Shown: positions 32,030-43,139 of the stretch, one piece after another | Position numbering within the stretch: the first letter of the stretch is position 1 | Layout of the letters: each line of letters opens with the position of its first letter | Assembly: GCF_003999995.1 (NCBI RefSeq) | Contig: NZ_RJAD01000003.1 | Location: forward strand, 310,001-374,000 | From: Microbacterium sulfonylureivorans | Lineage (GTDB): Bacteria > Actinomycetota > Actinomycetes > Actinomycetales > Microbacteriaceae | Length of the DNA: 64,000 nucleotides | Direction of reading: 5' to 3' | Program-made: the position numbers and the translations under genes | Notes under the pieces: generated by a model | Databases searched by the model: none | Seen by the model: only the letters and a program-made list of their open reading frames with translations | What the model was told of the DNA's origin: nothing

Positions 32030-32731
32030 TCAGCGGCGCTCGTCGACCAGGAAGATGTGGGACGCCACCTCGATGGGCAGTTCGAGCCCCTCGTCGCTGC
32101 CGTGCATCTGCACCAGGACGTAGCCCTCGCTGTAGCGGTAGTCGCCGCTCTTGCCGGGGAGAACACCGGCGCCCTTGAGCTGCTGGAGCAGCTCGGGGTC
32201 GACCTGTGCGGGCTCGGCGAGGCGGCGCACGGTGCCCGAGATCGGCTCGCCGGCCTCGTTCAGACGACGCACGAGTCCGACCACGCCCTGCTCGAACCCA
32301 CTCGCCGGCACATCGCCGAGCTGGTCGAGTCCGGGGATGGGATTGCCGTACGGCGACTCGGTGGGATGCCCCAGCAGCTCGACGAGGCGACGCTCGACCT
32401 GCTCGCTCATGACGTGCTCCCAGCGGCAGGCCTCTTCGTGGACATAGGCCCAGTCCAGGCCGATGACGTCGGACAGCAGTCGCTCGGCGAGGCGGTGCTT
32501 GCGCATCACGTCGACGGCCTTCTGCCGACCGGAGCCGGTGAGCTCGAGGCTGCGGTCTTCGGAGACGACCACGAGTCCGTCGCGCTCCATGCGGCCGATG
32601 GTCTGCGACACCGTGGGCCCGGAGTGTCCGAGGCGCTCGGAGATGCGCGCGCGCAGGGGAACGATGTTCTCCTCCTCGAGCTCGAGGATCGTGCGCAGGT
32701 ACATCTCGGTGGTGTCGATCAGGTCGGTCAT
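32030..32731 (-). CDS. ideR: DtxR/IdeR-family iron-dependent repressor
   Basis: A 233-residue repressor. The winged HTH is LRARISERLGHSGPTVSQTIGRMERDGLV. With ATG 32731 the metal ligands fall on the classic DtxR numbering: primary site Met10, Cys102, Glu105, His106; ancillary site His79, Glu83, His98. SPYGNPIPG and a C-terminal SH3-like domain (PIEVASHIFLV) are also present. With Fe(II) it represses siderophore and iron uptake genes. GAGG precedes the ATG; a longer in-frame start upstream would destroy the numbering match. Confidence 0.93.
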   Translation of the reverse strand: MTDLIDTTEMYLRTILELEEENIVPLRARISERLGHSGPTVSQTIGRMERDGLVVVSEDRSLELTGSGRQKAVDVMRKHRLAERLLSDVIGLDWAYVHEEACRWEHVMSEQVERRLVELLGHPTESPYGNPIPGLDQLGDVPASGFEQGVVGLVRRLNEAGEPISGTVRRLAEPAQVDPELLQQLKGAGVLPGKSGDYRYSEGYVLVQMHGSDEGLELPIEVASHIFLVDERR

Positions 32732-32828
32732 CTCGCGGTGTCCTCGTTCGTCGAAGGGGCGAGGACAGCCTATCCATTCCCTCGACACCGGGCGCCGGTG
32801 CGCTCTTGCGCCGACGAGCGTCCCGCCG

Positions 32829-32834
32829 CATGAT
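32829..32834 (+). promoter_or_regulatory. Candidate leaderless promoter -10
   Basis: CATGAT is followed by six bases and ATG 32841; a TANNNT-like box at leaderless spacing. Confidence 0.3.
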
Positions 32835-32840
32835 TCAGGC

Positions 32841-33170
32841 ATGAGCGCGAATGCCGATCACTCGCCCATCGATGCCGTCGTCCAGCGGCTCACGGAACGG
32901 TTCCCCTCCGTCCCGCCCGACCGCGTCGCCGCGATCGTCGACGAGGAGCTGCACCGCTTCGACGGCGCCAAGGTGACGGAGTTCGTCCCCGTCCTCGTCG
33001 AGCATGAGGCGCACGAGGTGCTGCGCCGCGAAGCGACCCCTGTGCCGCTGTCCGAGCAGAGCGCCACGGCGATCGTCGCCGGGCACGCGGTGGAGCCCGA
33101 CCTCGACCCGCTCGAGGTGGAGCGCCGCACCGAGCAGACCGGACTGCTGCTGGGCGAACTCGACAACTGA
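32841..33170 (+). CDS. Three-helix-bundle dimerisation-domain protein
   Basis: A 109-residue protein whose first ~62 residues (IDAVVQRLTERFPSVPPDRVAAIVDEELHRFDGAKVTEFVPVLVEHEAHEVLR) match the small actinobacterial three-helix-bundle domain often found N-terminal or alone. No catalytic motif. It is 73 bp upstream of serC on the same strand. Confidence 0.75.
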   Translation: MSANADHSPIDAVVQRLTERFPSVPPDRVAAIVDEELHRFDGAKVTEFVPVLVEHEAHEVLRREATPVPLSEQSATAIVAGHAVEPDLDPLEVERRTEQTGLLLGELDN

Positions 33171-33231
33171 CGACCGCGCGGCCGGACGTCACCTCGCGTC
33201 ATGCGACCCGGGCGTCGCACTCGCCCGAGCC

Positions 33232-34356
<1,125 letters not shown>

Positions 34357-34383
34357 TCCGGCGCCTCACCGGGACATCGGCGC

Positions 34384-35016
34384 TCAGACGAGTGGCGAGG
34401 GCGAGGGCGCGAGCACCGCGGTGACGATCGCCTCGATCGCGAACTCGGATGCGCGCCCCAGATCGAGCGCGGTCGGGTCGAGCAGCCACTGCACCTGGAG
34501 GCCGTCCATGACCGCGAGGATGCTCGTCGACGCGTAGGCGACCGTCTCCGGCTCGCGGATGCCGCGTTCGGCGCAGGCGACGGCGAATGCGTGCGCGACT
34601 TCGCCCCGCAGGGTCTCATACCGCTTCTGGAAGAAGTCGCGGCCGGGGTGGTCATGCGTCACGGACTCGGCCGAGAGCACGGCGTACGCCTGAACGATGC
34701 CCGGTCGGTCGGCGTTCGCGAACGCGGTGCGCACGAGATGGCGGAACAGATCCATCCCGTCGGGGATGTGCTGCTCCTCCAGGTCGGCCACATCGGTCTC
34801 ATCACGATGCTGCAGCACCTCGAGCAGCAGCGCATCCTTGGAGCCGAAGTGATGGAGGATGCCCGCGTGGGTCATGCCGACCTGGTCGGCGATCTCCTGG
34901 AGGGTGCCGCCGGTGAACCCCTTGGCCCCGAATATCTCGGTCGCGGCGTCGAGGATGTCGCGTCGGCGCGCGAGAGTCTCGGGTCGCGAACGCGGCTGTC
35001 TGCGCTGCTCGGTCAC
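34384..35016 (-). CDS. TetR-family transcriptional regulator
   Basis: A 210-residue regulator with a typical N-terminal HTH, ATEIFGAKGFTGGTLQEIADQVGMTHAGILHHFGSKDALLLEVL (about 25-70), and an all-helical ligand domain. GTG 35016 is preceded by GGCGGAAG. It is divergent from the Opp-type transporter/beta-glucosidase operon and probably represses it in response to a sugar, as in other glycoside-uptake loci. The TTAC/GTAA cluster at 35098-35119 is a candidate operator. Confidence 0.87.
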   Translation of the reverse strand: MTEQRRQPRSRPETLARRRDILDAATEIFGAKGFTGGTLQEIADQVGMTHAGILHHFGSKDALLLEVLQHRDETDVADLEEQHIPDGMDLFRHLVRTAFANADRPGIVQAYAVLSAESVTHDHPGRDFFQKRYETLRGEVAHAFAVACAERGIREPETVAYASTSILAVMDGLQVQWLLDPTALDLGRASEFAIEAIVTAVLAPSPSPLV

Positions 35017-35097
35017 TGGCTTCCGCCCCCTCGACTCATCCGGCGGATCAAGAGTCTACGCACGAGTCGGATGCGGTCGCAGATCGACTCGGTTGCA

Positions 35098-35119
35098 TTA
35101 CTTACTTACTAGCTTGTAA
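35098..35119. promoter_or_regulatory. Candidate TetR operator
   Basis: TTAC occurs three times in tandem and is then mirrored by GTAA after TAGCTT, giving an inverted repeat TTAC-N6-GTAA, in the AT-rich part of the spacer between the divergent TetR and binding-protein genes. Confidence 0.45.
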
Positions 35120-35198
35120 CCTAATCCCCGCAATCACCCCCCACGACGTCGTGGTGACTCACGTGAGTACGCCGACGTCACATCACGAAGGAGAAGCA

Positions 35199-36854
35199 AT
35201 GAGGCTTAGGTCCTCCCTCGTCGCCGTCGGCATCGCCGCGGCGATCGTGCTCACCGGCTGCGCAGCCGGCGGCACGGACTCCGGCAATTCCGAGCCCGGT
35301 GCGGCACTCACCATCGCCAAGCCCGACGGCGCGATCACGACAGAGTCGAACAACCCGTACCTGGGCGACTCATCCGCCTCGAAGTACGCCTACGGCAAGG
35401 TCATCTTCGAGTCCCTCGCACTCGTGAACCCGACCGGCGACCTCGGCACAACGCCGTGGCTGGCCGAGTCCGTGGAGTGGAACGACGACTACACGCAGCT
35501 CACCGCGGTGGCCCGCAGCGGCGTGAAGTGGAGCGACGGCGAGGACTTCACCGCCGACGACATCGCGTTCTCCTTCAACCAGGTGCTCGACGGCAAGCTC
35601 AACGACACCAACGCGCTCGACATCAAGAGCGTGAACGTCGACGGCGACACCGTCACGATCGACTTCAACAGCTCGAAGTACACCCAGCAGGCCCGCGTCC
35701 TCCACTTCCAGATCGTGCCCGAGCACATCTGGGCGGACATCGAGGACCCGAACACCGACCCGCTCACCGGCGAGGGCCAGGTCGTGGGCACCGGTCCCTA
35801 CGTGCTCGACTCGTGGACGACCGAGTCGGTCACCCTCACGGCGAACCCCGACTACTGGGGCGGCGAACTGTCCGTACCCGAACTGCACTACGTCTCCTAC
35901 GGCGACAACGCTGCCCTCACGACCGCGCTCGCGACGGGCGAGGCGGACTGGGCGCAGGCGTTCATCCCGCAGATCGAAGACAGCTACCTGTCGGCCGACC
36001 CCGACAACAAGTTCCTCGTCTCGCCCACTGCAGGTGCCGGAACGCTGTTCATGAACCTGCAGACCAAGCCGTTCAACGACCCCGCGCTCCGTGAGGCCCT
36101 CGCCTGGACGATCGACCGTCAGGCCTACGTCGACATCGCGCGCGAAGGCGCGAGCGAGGCGGTCTGGAGCGTCACCGGTCTGGGTGCGCTGCTGGAGGAC
36201 GAGGTCATCCCCGAGTACGCCGGCCAGAACTACGCCGTCGACATCGACAAGGCGCGCCAGGTCCTCACGGACGCCGGCTACACCTGGGACGGCGAGACGC
36301 TCATCGACCCGGACGGCGAGGCTGTCTCGTTCTCGATCTCGGTCCCCGCGGGATGGAGCGACTGGAACACCGAGCAGGCGCTCATCGCCGAAGAGCTCAA
36401 GGAGGGCCTCGGCATCGACGTCAAGGTCGACCAGCCCGACTGGGGCGGTTGGGATGCCGCGCGCCAGGAGGGCACCTTCCAGGCCATCATCCACTGGCTC
36501 GAGGACACCGGCAACGCGTACGGCCTGTACACGTCGACGATGGACCCGAAGTGGATCGTCGATGACAAGGCGGCGTTCAACTTCGGCCGCTTCGACGACC
36601 CCGCGGTCACCGAAGCGCTGAACACGTACGCGAACGCAGCGACGGACGCCGACCGTGAAGCCGCTCTCGAGGTCATGCAGACGGCCTTCGTCGAGAACGT
36701 GCCGGCGATCCCGCTGGGTGCGCACCCGCTCCTGGGCGAGTTCAACACGCGCAACTACGTCGGATGGCCGTCGGAGGACGACCAGTACGCCTCGGCCGAC
36801 CCGACGCAGCCCGCGATCGTGCAGATCCTGACCGAGCTGCAGCCCGCCGACTGA
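35199..36854 (+). CDS. Opp-type (family 5) ABC transporter substrate-binding lipoprotein
   Basis: A 551-residue SBP. The lipoprotein signal peptide ends in LTGC, lipidation at Cys21. The mature part has the family 5 pattern: SRSGVKWSDGEDFTADDIAFSF-type motif, GTGPYVLDSW, NPDYWGG and a C-terminal FVENVPAIPL. ATG 35199 has AAGGAG upstream. Family 5 proteins bind oligopeptides but also cello- and other oligosaccharides; the beta-glucosidase at the end of this operon argues for a sugar ligand. A strong hairpin follows the stop codon and would let this gene be expressed above the rest of the transporter. Confidence 0.88.
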   Translation: MRLRSSLVAVGIAAAIVLTGCAAGGTDSGNSEPGAALTIAKPDGAITTESNNPYLGDSSASKYAYGKVIFESLALVNPTGDLGTTPWLAESVEWNDDYTQLTAVARSGVKWSDGEDFTADDIAFSFNQVLDGKLNDTNALDIKSVNVDGDTVTIDFNSSKYTQQARVLHFQIVPEHIWADIEDPNTDPLTGEGQVVGTGPYVLDSWTTESVTLTANPDYWGGELSVPELHYVSYGDNAALTTALATGEADWAQAFIPQIEDSYLSADPDNKFLVSPTAGAGTLFMNLQTKPFNDPALREALAWTIDRQAYVDIAREGASEAVWSVTGLGALLEDEVIPEYAGQNYAVDIDKARQVLTDAGYTWDGETLIDPDGEAVSFSISVPAGWSDWNTEQALIAEELKEGLGIDVKVDQPDWGGWDAARQEGTFQAIIHWLEDTGNAYGLYTSTMDPKWIVDDKAAFNFGRFDDPAVTEALNTYANAATDADREAALEVMQTAFVENVPAIPLGAHPLLGEFNTRNYVGWPSEDDQYASADPTQPAIVQILTELQPAD

Positions 36855-36860
36855 CGCACC

Positions 36861-36898
36861 GCAGGCGGGACGGATGCTGCGGCATCCGTCCCGCCTGC
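36861..36898 (+). terminator. Strong intra-operon hairpin (attenuator)
   Basis: GCAGGCGGGACGGATGC pairs perfectly with its complement across a TGCG loop, a 17-bp stem beginning seven bases after the binding-protein stop codon. The distal genes must be read through it or from another promoter, so it probably sets stoichiometry and protects the upstream mRNA. Confidence 0.75.
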
Positions 36899-37023
36899 AC
36901 GTCAGCACTGTTGCTGCGGCATCCGTCCCGCCTGCACGTCAGCACTGTTGCTGCGGCATCCGTCCCGCCTGCACGTCAGCACTGTTGCTGCCGCATCCGC
37001 CCCGCCTGCACGTCAGCCCTCAC
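36876..37023 (+). repeat. Four tandem 37-bp repeats copying the hairpin's 3' arm
   Basis: Units at 36876-36912, 36913-36949, 36950-36986 and 36987-37023. The first three are identical; the fourth differs at a few positions. Each holds GCATCCGTCCCGCCTGC, the 3' arm of the terminator stem, and CACGTCAGCACTG. There are no spacers and no cas genes, so this is not a CRISPR array. It fills almost the whole gap before the next gene. Confidence 0.9.
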
Positions 37024-37043
37024 GAAAGCGAACCAGCACACCG

Positions 37044-37864
37044 ATGAGAGATTCGCTGCTCTCCGTCCACGACTTCTCGATCGTCTATGACGTCGATCCG
37101 CCGGTCCGGGCGGTCAAGAACGTCACCCTCGAACTCCAGCGGGGTGAGATCCTCGGACTCGCCGGCGAGAGCGGGTGCGGCAAGACGACCCTCGCCTACG
37201 GCGTCCAGCGCCTGCTCAAGCCCCCGGCCGTGATCACCAGCGGCTCCGTCGTCTTCCACGACGCGACGGGCGAGGACGTCGACCTCAACAGCCTCGGCGC
37301 CGAGGAGATGCGCCGCTTCCGCTGGGACAAGATCTCGATGGTCTTCCAGGGCGCGATGAACTCGCTGAACCCGGTCGCCACCATCGGATCTCAGCTGGAG
37401 GACGTCTTCGAGGTCCACCGACCCGCCTTCTCCCGCTCGCAGCGGCGCGAGGCGGTCGTCGATCTGCTCGAGATCGTCAAGGTGGGTGCGCAGCGCTACC
37501 GCTCGTACCCGCACGAGCTGTCGGGCGGCATGCGCCAGCGCGTCATGATCGCCATGGCGCTCGCGCTGCGCCCGCAGCTCATGGTCATGGACGAGCCGAC
37601 CACCGCCCTCGACGTGCTCGTCCAGCGCGAGATCCTGCGTCAGATCTCGCACCTGCGTCACGAGTTCGGCTTCTCGGTGATCTTCATCACCCACGACCTC
37701 CCGCTGCTGCTCGAGATCAGCGACCGGATCGCGATCATGCGCGACGGCGAGATCATCGAGCTCGACACCGCGGAGCGGATCTGGACCGACCCGCAGGACG
37801 ACTACACGCGCACGCTGCTCGCCTCGTTCCCACGACTCACCGGAGAGAGAGGGGTGGTCCACCG

Positions 37865-37868
<4 letters not shown>
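37044..37868 (+). CDS. Opp-type ABC transporter ATPase (DppD-like)
   Basis: A 274-residue ATPase with Walker [10 protein letters not shown] (41-49), Q-loop [12 protein letters not shown], signature LSGGMRQR, Walker [13 protein letters not shown] and switch His in FITHD. The QGAMNSLNP and GMRQR variants are typical of the first of two Opp ATPases. ATG 37044 is chosen since the 37-bp repeats end just upstream; its ribosome site is weak. It overlaps the second ATPase gene by ATGA. Confidence 0.9.
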
Positions 37869-38670
<802 letters not shown>

Positions 38671-38674
<4 letters not shown>

Positions 38675-39750
38675 GCGCCGTCGCTCCCCAGCTGCCGACT
38701 CCGGACTTCGATGCGATCGAGGCGGGCACGACGGCGACCGGCGCCGTCAAAGCCCGCGCCCGCATCCCCTGGCGCTTCCTCGGCAACCGCGTCCTGTTCT
38801 ACCTGTTCACGCTGTGGGCCGCGATCACGATCAACTTCTTCCTGCCGCGCCTGATGAAGGGCGACGCGGTGAGCGCGTACCTCGCCCGCAATCGCAACGT
38901 CACGCCCGAGGCTGCTGAGGCTCTGCGCGCGCTGCTCGGCCTCGACACCGACAAGACGCTCTGGCAGCAGTACCTCGACTACTGGGGACTGCTCCTGCGC
39001 GGCGACCTCGGGATCTCGCTGCTGCACGGCATGCGCCCGGTGACCGAGGTGGTCGGCCAGTCGCTGATCTGGACCGTGGGCCTCGTCGGCTTCGCGACGC
39101 TCATCGCGTTCGCGATCGGCACCATCGGCGGCGCGATCGTCGGCTGGCGTCGCGGCAGCCGGCTCGACGCGCTCATCCCGATCACGACATTCCTCAGCAC
39201 CATCCCCTACTTCTGGCTCGGCCTGCTCGCCATCTCGGCGTTCTCGGTGACGCTCGGCTGGTTCCCCATCGGCAAGGCGTACGGCGTCGGAGTCACGCCG
39301 GAGTGGTCGTGGGAGTTCGTCGGAGACGTCGTCCATCACGGCTTCCTGCCCGCAGCGACCATCATCATCGCCTCCCTCGGCGGCTGGATGCTGGGCATGC
39401 GCAACATGATGCTCACAGTGCTCGACGAGGACTACGTCATGGTCGCGCAGGCAAAGGGCATGCCGAACAACCGGGTGCTCTGGCGCTATGCCGCGCGCAA
39501 CGCGGTGCTGCCCCAGATCCAGAGCTTCGCGCTCGCGCTCGGGTTCATCGTCGGCGGCACGATCGTCATGGAGGTGGTGTTCAGCTATCCCGGCGTCGGC
39601 AAGCTGCTGCTCGACGCCACCAACGCGAAGGACTACGCCCTCATGCAGGGAGTGTTCCTCGTGCTCACGATCTCGGTGCTGCTGGCGAACCTCCTGGCCG
39701 ATGTCGCCTACGCATTCCTCGACCCGCGCACGCGCCAGACGGAGGCCTGA
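38671..39750 (+). CDS. Opp-type ABC transporter permease (DppB-like)
   Basis: A 359-residue membrane protein with about six helices; the cytoplasmic EAA loop reads DYVMVAQAKGMPNNRVLWRYAARNAVLPQI and the C-terminal helix ends in AYAFLDPRTR, as in DppB. The first ~30 residues are a soluble extension. GTG 38671 overlaps the ATPase stop codon. Confidence 0.88.
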
Positions 39751-39752
39751 GC

Positions 39753-40817
39753 ATGGACACGATCATCAACGACACCGCGGCGCAGCGTCCGGCGAACACT
39801 CCCGCGACCGCCACGCTGCGTGCTCCGTCGCCTTCTGGAGGCGCCGCCGCCCCTCAGAGGCCGACGTTCTGGTCGAAGCTGGGCTCCGCCTTCGCGATGT
39901 TCCGCAACGGAAAGTCGATTGCGGGCCTGTCGATCCTCGGCTTCTTCGTGCTCGTCGCGATCCTCGCCGACGTGCTCGCCCCCTACTCGCCGACGAAAGT
40001 CGACAACACGGCACGATTCCAGCCGCCGTCGGCGGCGCACTGGCTGGGCACGACCCACATCGGCGAGGACGTGCTGAGCCAGGTCATCCACGGCACCCGC
40101 GGGGTCATCGTGGTCGGCTTCCTCGCCGCGATCATCGCCACCGTCCTCGCCATCGTCGTCGGGGTGATGTCGGGCTACCTGCGCGGCTGGCGGAGCGAGG
40201 GCCTGTCGGCGCTCACGAACGTGTTCCTCGTGATTCCCGGCATCCCGCTGATCATCATCGTCGCCTCGATGTACGAGGACCCGCCGCTCATCCTCGTCGC
40301 GGGAATCCTGGGCCTCATAGGCTGGGCCTGGGGCGCGCGCGTGCTCCGCGCGCAGACGATGTCGCTGCGCAGCCGCGACTTCGTGCTGGCCGCCCGCGCC
40401 AACGGCGAGCCTCTGCACCGCATCATCACCGTCGAGATGCTCCCGAACCTCATGGCGCTCATCGCCGCGAGCTTCGTGGGCACGGTCACGGCCGCGATCA
40501 TCGGCCTCACGACCCTGTCGTACATCGGCATCATCCCGGTCACGACGTACAACTGGGGCACGATCCTCAACTGGGCGAGCGCGCAGGGTGCCTTCCGCCA
40601 GGGCCAGTGGTGGTGGTTCGTGCCTCCCGGCCTGTGCATCGCCGCGATCGGCGTCGCGCTCTCGCTGATCAACTTCGGCATCGACGAGTACGTCAACCCC
40701 CGTCTCCGGTCCGCCGGCGAGCGAGCCCGCGCCCTCAAGAAGAAGGGCATGAGCGTGAACGACACCGTCACTGCCGTCCGCACCGCGCCCGCGACATCCC
40801 GACAGGAGAATCTGTGA
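39753..40817 (+). CDS. Opp-type ABC transporter permease (DppC-like)
   Basis: A 354-residue permease with an N-terminal Pro/Ala-rich extension, then LAPYSPTKVD and HWLGTTHIGEDVLSQVIHGTR of the DppC type, and the EAA loop DFVLAARANGEPLHRIITVEMLPNLMALI. It completes the importer: one lipoprotein, two ATPases, two permeases. The stop overlaps the beta-glucosidase GTG. Confidence 0.88.
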   Translation: MDTIINDTAAQRPANTPATATLRAPSPSGGAAAPQRPTFWSKLGSAFAMFRNGKSIAGLSILGFFVLVAILADVLAPYSPTKVDNTARFQPPSAAHWLGTTHIGEDVLSQVIHGTRGVIVVGFLAAIIATVLAIVVGVMSGYLRGWRSEGLSALTNVFLVIPGIPLIIIVASMYEDPPLILVAGILGLIGWAWGARVLRAQTMSLRSRDFVLAARANGEPLHRIITVEMLPNLMALIAASFVGTVTAAIIGLTTLSYIGIIPVTTYNWGTILNWASAQGAFRQGQWWWFVPPGLCIAAIGVALSLINFGIDEYVNPRLRSAGERARALKKKGMSVNDTVTAVRTAPATSRQENL

Positions 40818-43114
40818 CCAACGACGCACCCTATCTCGACCCCGAGCTTCCGGTCGAGGAGAGGATCGCCGATCTGCTGGGTCGCATGACCCTCGAGGAG
40901 AAGGTCGGGCAGATGCTGCAGCTCGACGCCCGCGAGGACCTCGACGACCAGATACTCCGGATGCACGCCGGATCGATCCTGCACGCCTCCCCCGCGCGCG
41001 TGCTGCGTGCCCGAGACCTGACGCTCCAGACGCGATTGCGGATCCCCCTCCTCGTCGGCGAGGACTGCATCCACGGCCACGCGTTCTGGGAGGGCGGCAC
41101 GGTCTTCCCGACCCAGCTCGGCATGGCGGCGACGTGGGATCCTGCGCTCGTGGAGCAGGTGGCCGGCGCGACCGCGGCCGAGGTGTCGGCGACCGGCATC
41201 CACTGGACGTTCTCCCCCGTCCTGTGCATCGCGCGCGACCTGCGCTGGGGCCGCATCGATGAGACGTTCGGCGAGGACCCGCACCTGATCGGCGAGCTCG
41301 CCTCGGCGATGGTCCGCGGATACCAGGGCGGCGGTCTCCACGATCCCGACGCGATCCTCGCGACGGCCAAGCACTTCGCCGGGTACTCCGAGACGCAGGG
41401 CGGGCGCGACGCGAGCGAGGCCGACATCTCGCGACGCAAGCTGCGGTCGTGGTTCCTGCCGCCGTTCGAGCGCGTCGCCCGTGAGGGGTGCCGCACGTTC
41501 ATGCTCGGCTACCAGACCACCGACGGCGTGCCCATCACCGTCAACGACTGGCTGCTCAACGATGTGCTGCGCGGCGAGTGGGGCTACACCGGCACCCTCA
41601 TCACCGACTGGGACAACGTCGGCCGCATGGTGTGGGAGCAGAAGGTGCAGCCCGACTACCCGCACGCCGCAGCCGCGGCGGTCAAGGCCGGCAACGACAT
41701 GGTGATGACCACGCCGGGCTTCTTCCACGGCGCGCTCATGGCGATCGAGCGGGGGCTCATGGCCGAGGGTGATCTGGACCGCGCGCTGTCGCGCATCCTG
41801 CGCCTGAAGTTCGAGTTCGGCCTGTTCGAGAACCCGCGCCTTCCCGACGACGAGCGCATCGAGACGGTGATCGGCAGCGCCGAGCACGTCGCGCTCAACC
41901 TCGAGACCGCCCGCCGTTCGCTCGTGCTGCTGCAGAACGACGGCACGCTTCCCCTCGGCGTCGACGAGACGCCGCGCCGAATCGCGGTGGTCGGGCCCCT
42001 CGCCGACGACGCCCAGACGCAGCTCGGCGATTGGGCCGGCTCGTCGGGCCAGGTCGACTGGCTGCCCGACGGTCAGCCGCGCGAGCTCATCACGACGGTG
42101 CTCGACGGCCTGCGCGCGCACGCCCCGTCGACCTGGGAGGTCGCGCACGCGCGCGGCGCCGACATCCTCACCCTCGAAGAGGATCCGGAAGGGGCCTTCT
42201 TCCCCGACGGGCAGCCCCGGCCCCAGATCGTCGTGCCCGTCACCCCGGACGCCGCACTGATCGCCGAGGCCGTCTCGGCAGCGGAAGCCGCCGACTATGT
42301 CGTCGCGGTGGTGGGCGACCGCGTCGAGCTCGTGGGCGAGGGCCGTTCGACCGCGACCCTCGAACTGCTCGGCGGCCAGCAGGCGCTCCTCGAGGCGCTC
42401 GCGGCGACCGGCAAGCCCCTCATCGTCGTCCTGCTCGCATCGAAGCCGCTCGTGCTGCCGCAGTCGGTGACGGATGCCGCGGCCCTGGTGTGGGCGGCGA
42501 ACCCGGGCATGGAGGGCGGTCGCGCGATCGCCGAACTGCTGCTCGGGCTCATCGAGCCATCCGGCCGGCTGCCGATCTCCTTCGCACGCCACGTCGGCCA
42601 GCAGCCGACGTACTACAACCAGTTGCGCGGGCAGCACGGGTCGCGCTACGCCGACCTCACCCAGAGCCCCGCGCACGCGTTCGGCGAGGGACTGTCGTAC
42701 ACACGCGTCGAGTACTCGGACCTGCGGATCGACGAGCCCGTGCTGGGCGCGGGCGACACCGTCCGCGCGAGCGTCACCGTGCGCAACACCGGCTCACGGC
42801 CGGCGCGCGAGGTCGTCCAGGCCTACGTGCGCGACAGTGTGACGTCGGTCAGCTGGGCCGACAAGGAACTCAAGGGGTTCACCGTCGTCGACGTCGAGCA
42901 GGGCGCCGAGGCGACGGTCGAGCTTGCGATCGCGGTCGCCGACTGCACGATCGTGGATGCCGCCGGCCGCCGTGTCGTCGAGGCCGGGGAGTTCGAGCTG
43001 CTGGTGGGCCCGTCGTCACGCGACGAGGCGCTCCTGAGCGCGCGCTTCTCGGTGTCGGCAGGAGGTGCCGAGCGCCCGGTCGAGATGGCGGTCGCAGCGG
43101 CGCTCACCCCTTGA
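40814..43114 (+). CDS. Glycoside hydrolase family 3 beta-glucosidase
   Basis: A 766-residue cytoplasmic GH3 enzyme without signal peptide. The (alpha/beta)8 domain has the GEDCIHGHAF, KHFAGYS (about 186) and LITDWDNVG motifs, the last carrying the nucleophile Asp265. An alpha/beta sandwich and a C-terminal fibronectin III-like domain (VTVRNTGSRPAREVVQAYVRD) follow. It should hydrolyse beta-linked glucose or xylose units of the oligosaccharides delivered by the transporter. GTG 40814 lies after AGGAG and overlaps the permease stop codon. Exact substrate is not readable. Confidence 0.9.
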   Translation: MTNDAPYLDPELPVEERIADLLGRMTLEEKVGQMLQLDAREDLDDQILRMHAGSILHASPARVLRARDLTLQTRLRIPLLVGEDCIHGHAFWEGGTVFPTQLGMAATWDPALVEQVAGATAAEVSATGIHWTFSPVLCIARDLRWGRIDETFGEDPHLIGELASAMVRGYQGGGLHDPDAILATAKHFAGYSETQGGRDASEADISRRKLRSWFLPPFERVAREGCRTFMLGYQTTDGVPITVNDWLLNDVLRGEWGYTGTLITDWDNVGRMVWEQKVQPDYPHAAAAAVKAGNDMVMTTPGFFHGALMAIERGLMAEGDLDRALSRILRLKFEFGLFENPRLPDDERIETVIGSAEHVALNLETARRSLVLLQNDGTLPLGVDETPRRIAVVGPLADDAQTQLGDWAGSSGQVDWLPDGQPRELITTVLDGLRAHAPSTWEVAHARGADILTLEEDPEGAFFPDGQPRPQIVVPVTPDAALIAEAVSAAEAADYVVAVVGDRVELVGEGRSTATLELLGGQQALLEALAATGKPLIVVLLASKPLVLPQSVTDAAALVWAANPGMEGGRAIAELLLGLIEPSGRLPISFARHVGQQPTYYNQLRGQHGSRYADLTQSPAHAFGEGLSYTRVEYSDLRIDEPVLGAGDTVRASVTVRNTGSRPAREVVQAYVRDSVTSVSWADKELKGFTVVDVEQGAEATVELAIAVADCTIVDAAGRRVVEAGEFELLVGPSSRDEALLSARFSVSAGGAERPVEMAVAAALTP

Positions 43115-43139
43115 GCCCCGAGGGCGGCGGCGCGGCGAG

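Noticed and set aside
36876-37023. CRISPR array
   Set aside because: The 37-bp units are directly adjacent with no spacers and there are no cas genes; it is a plain tandem repeat derived from the terminator arm.
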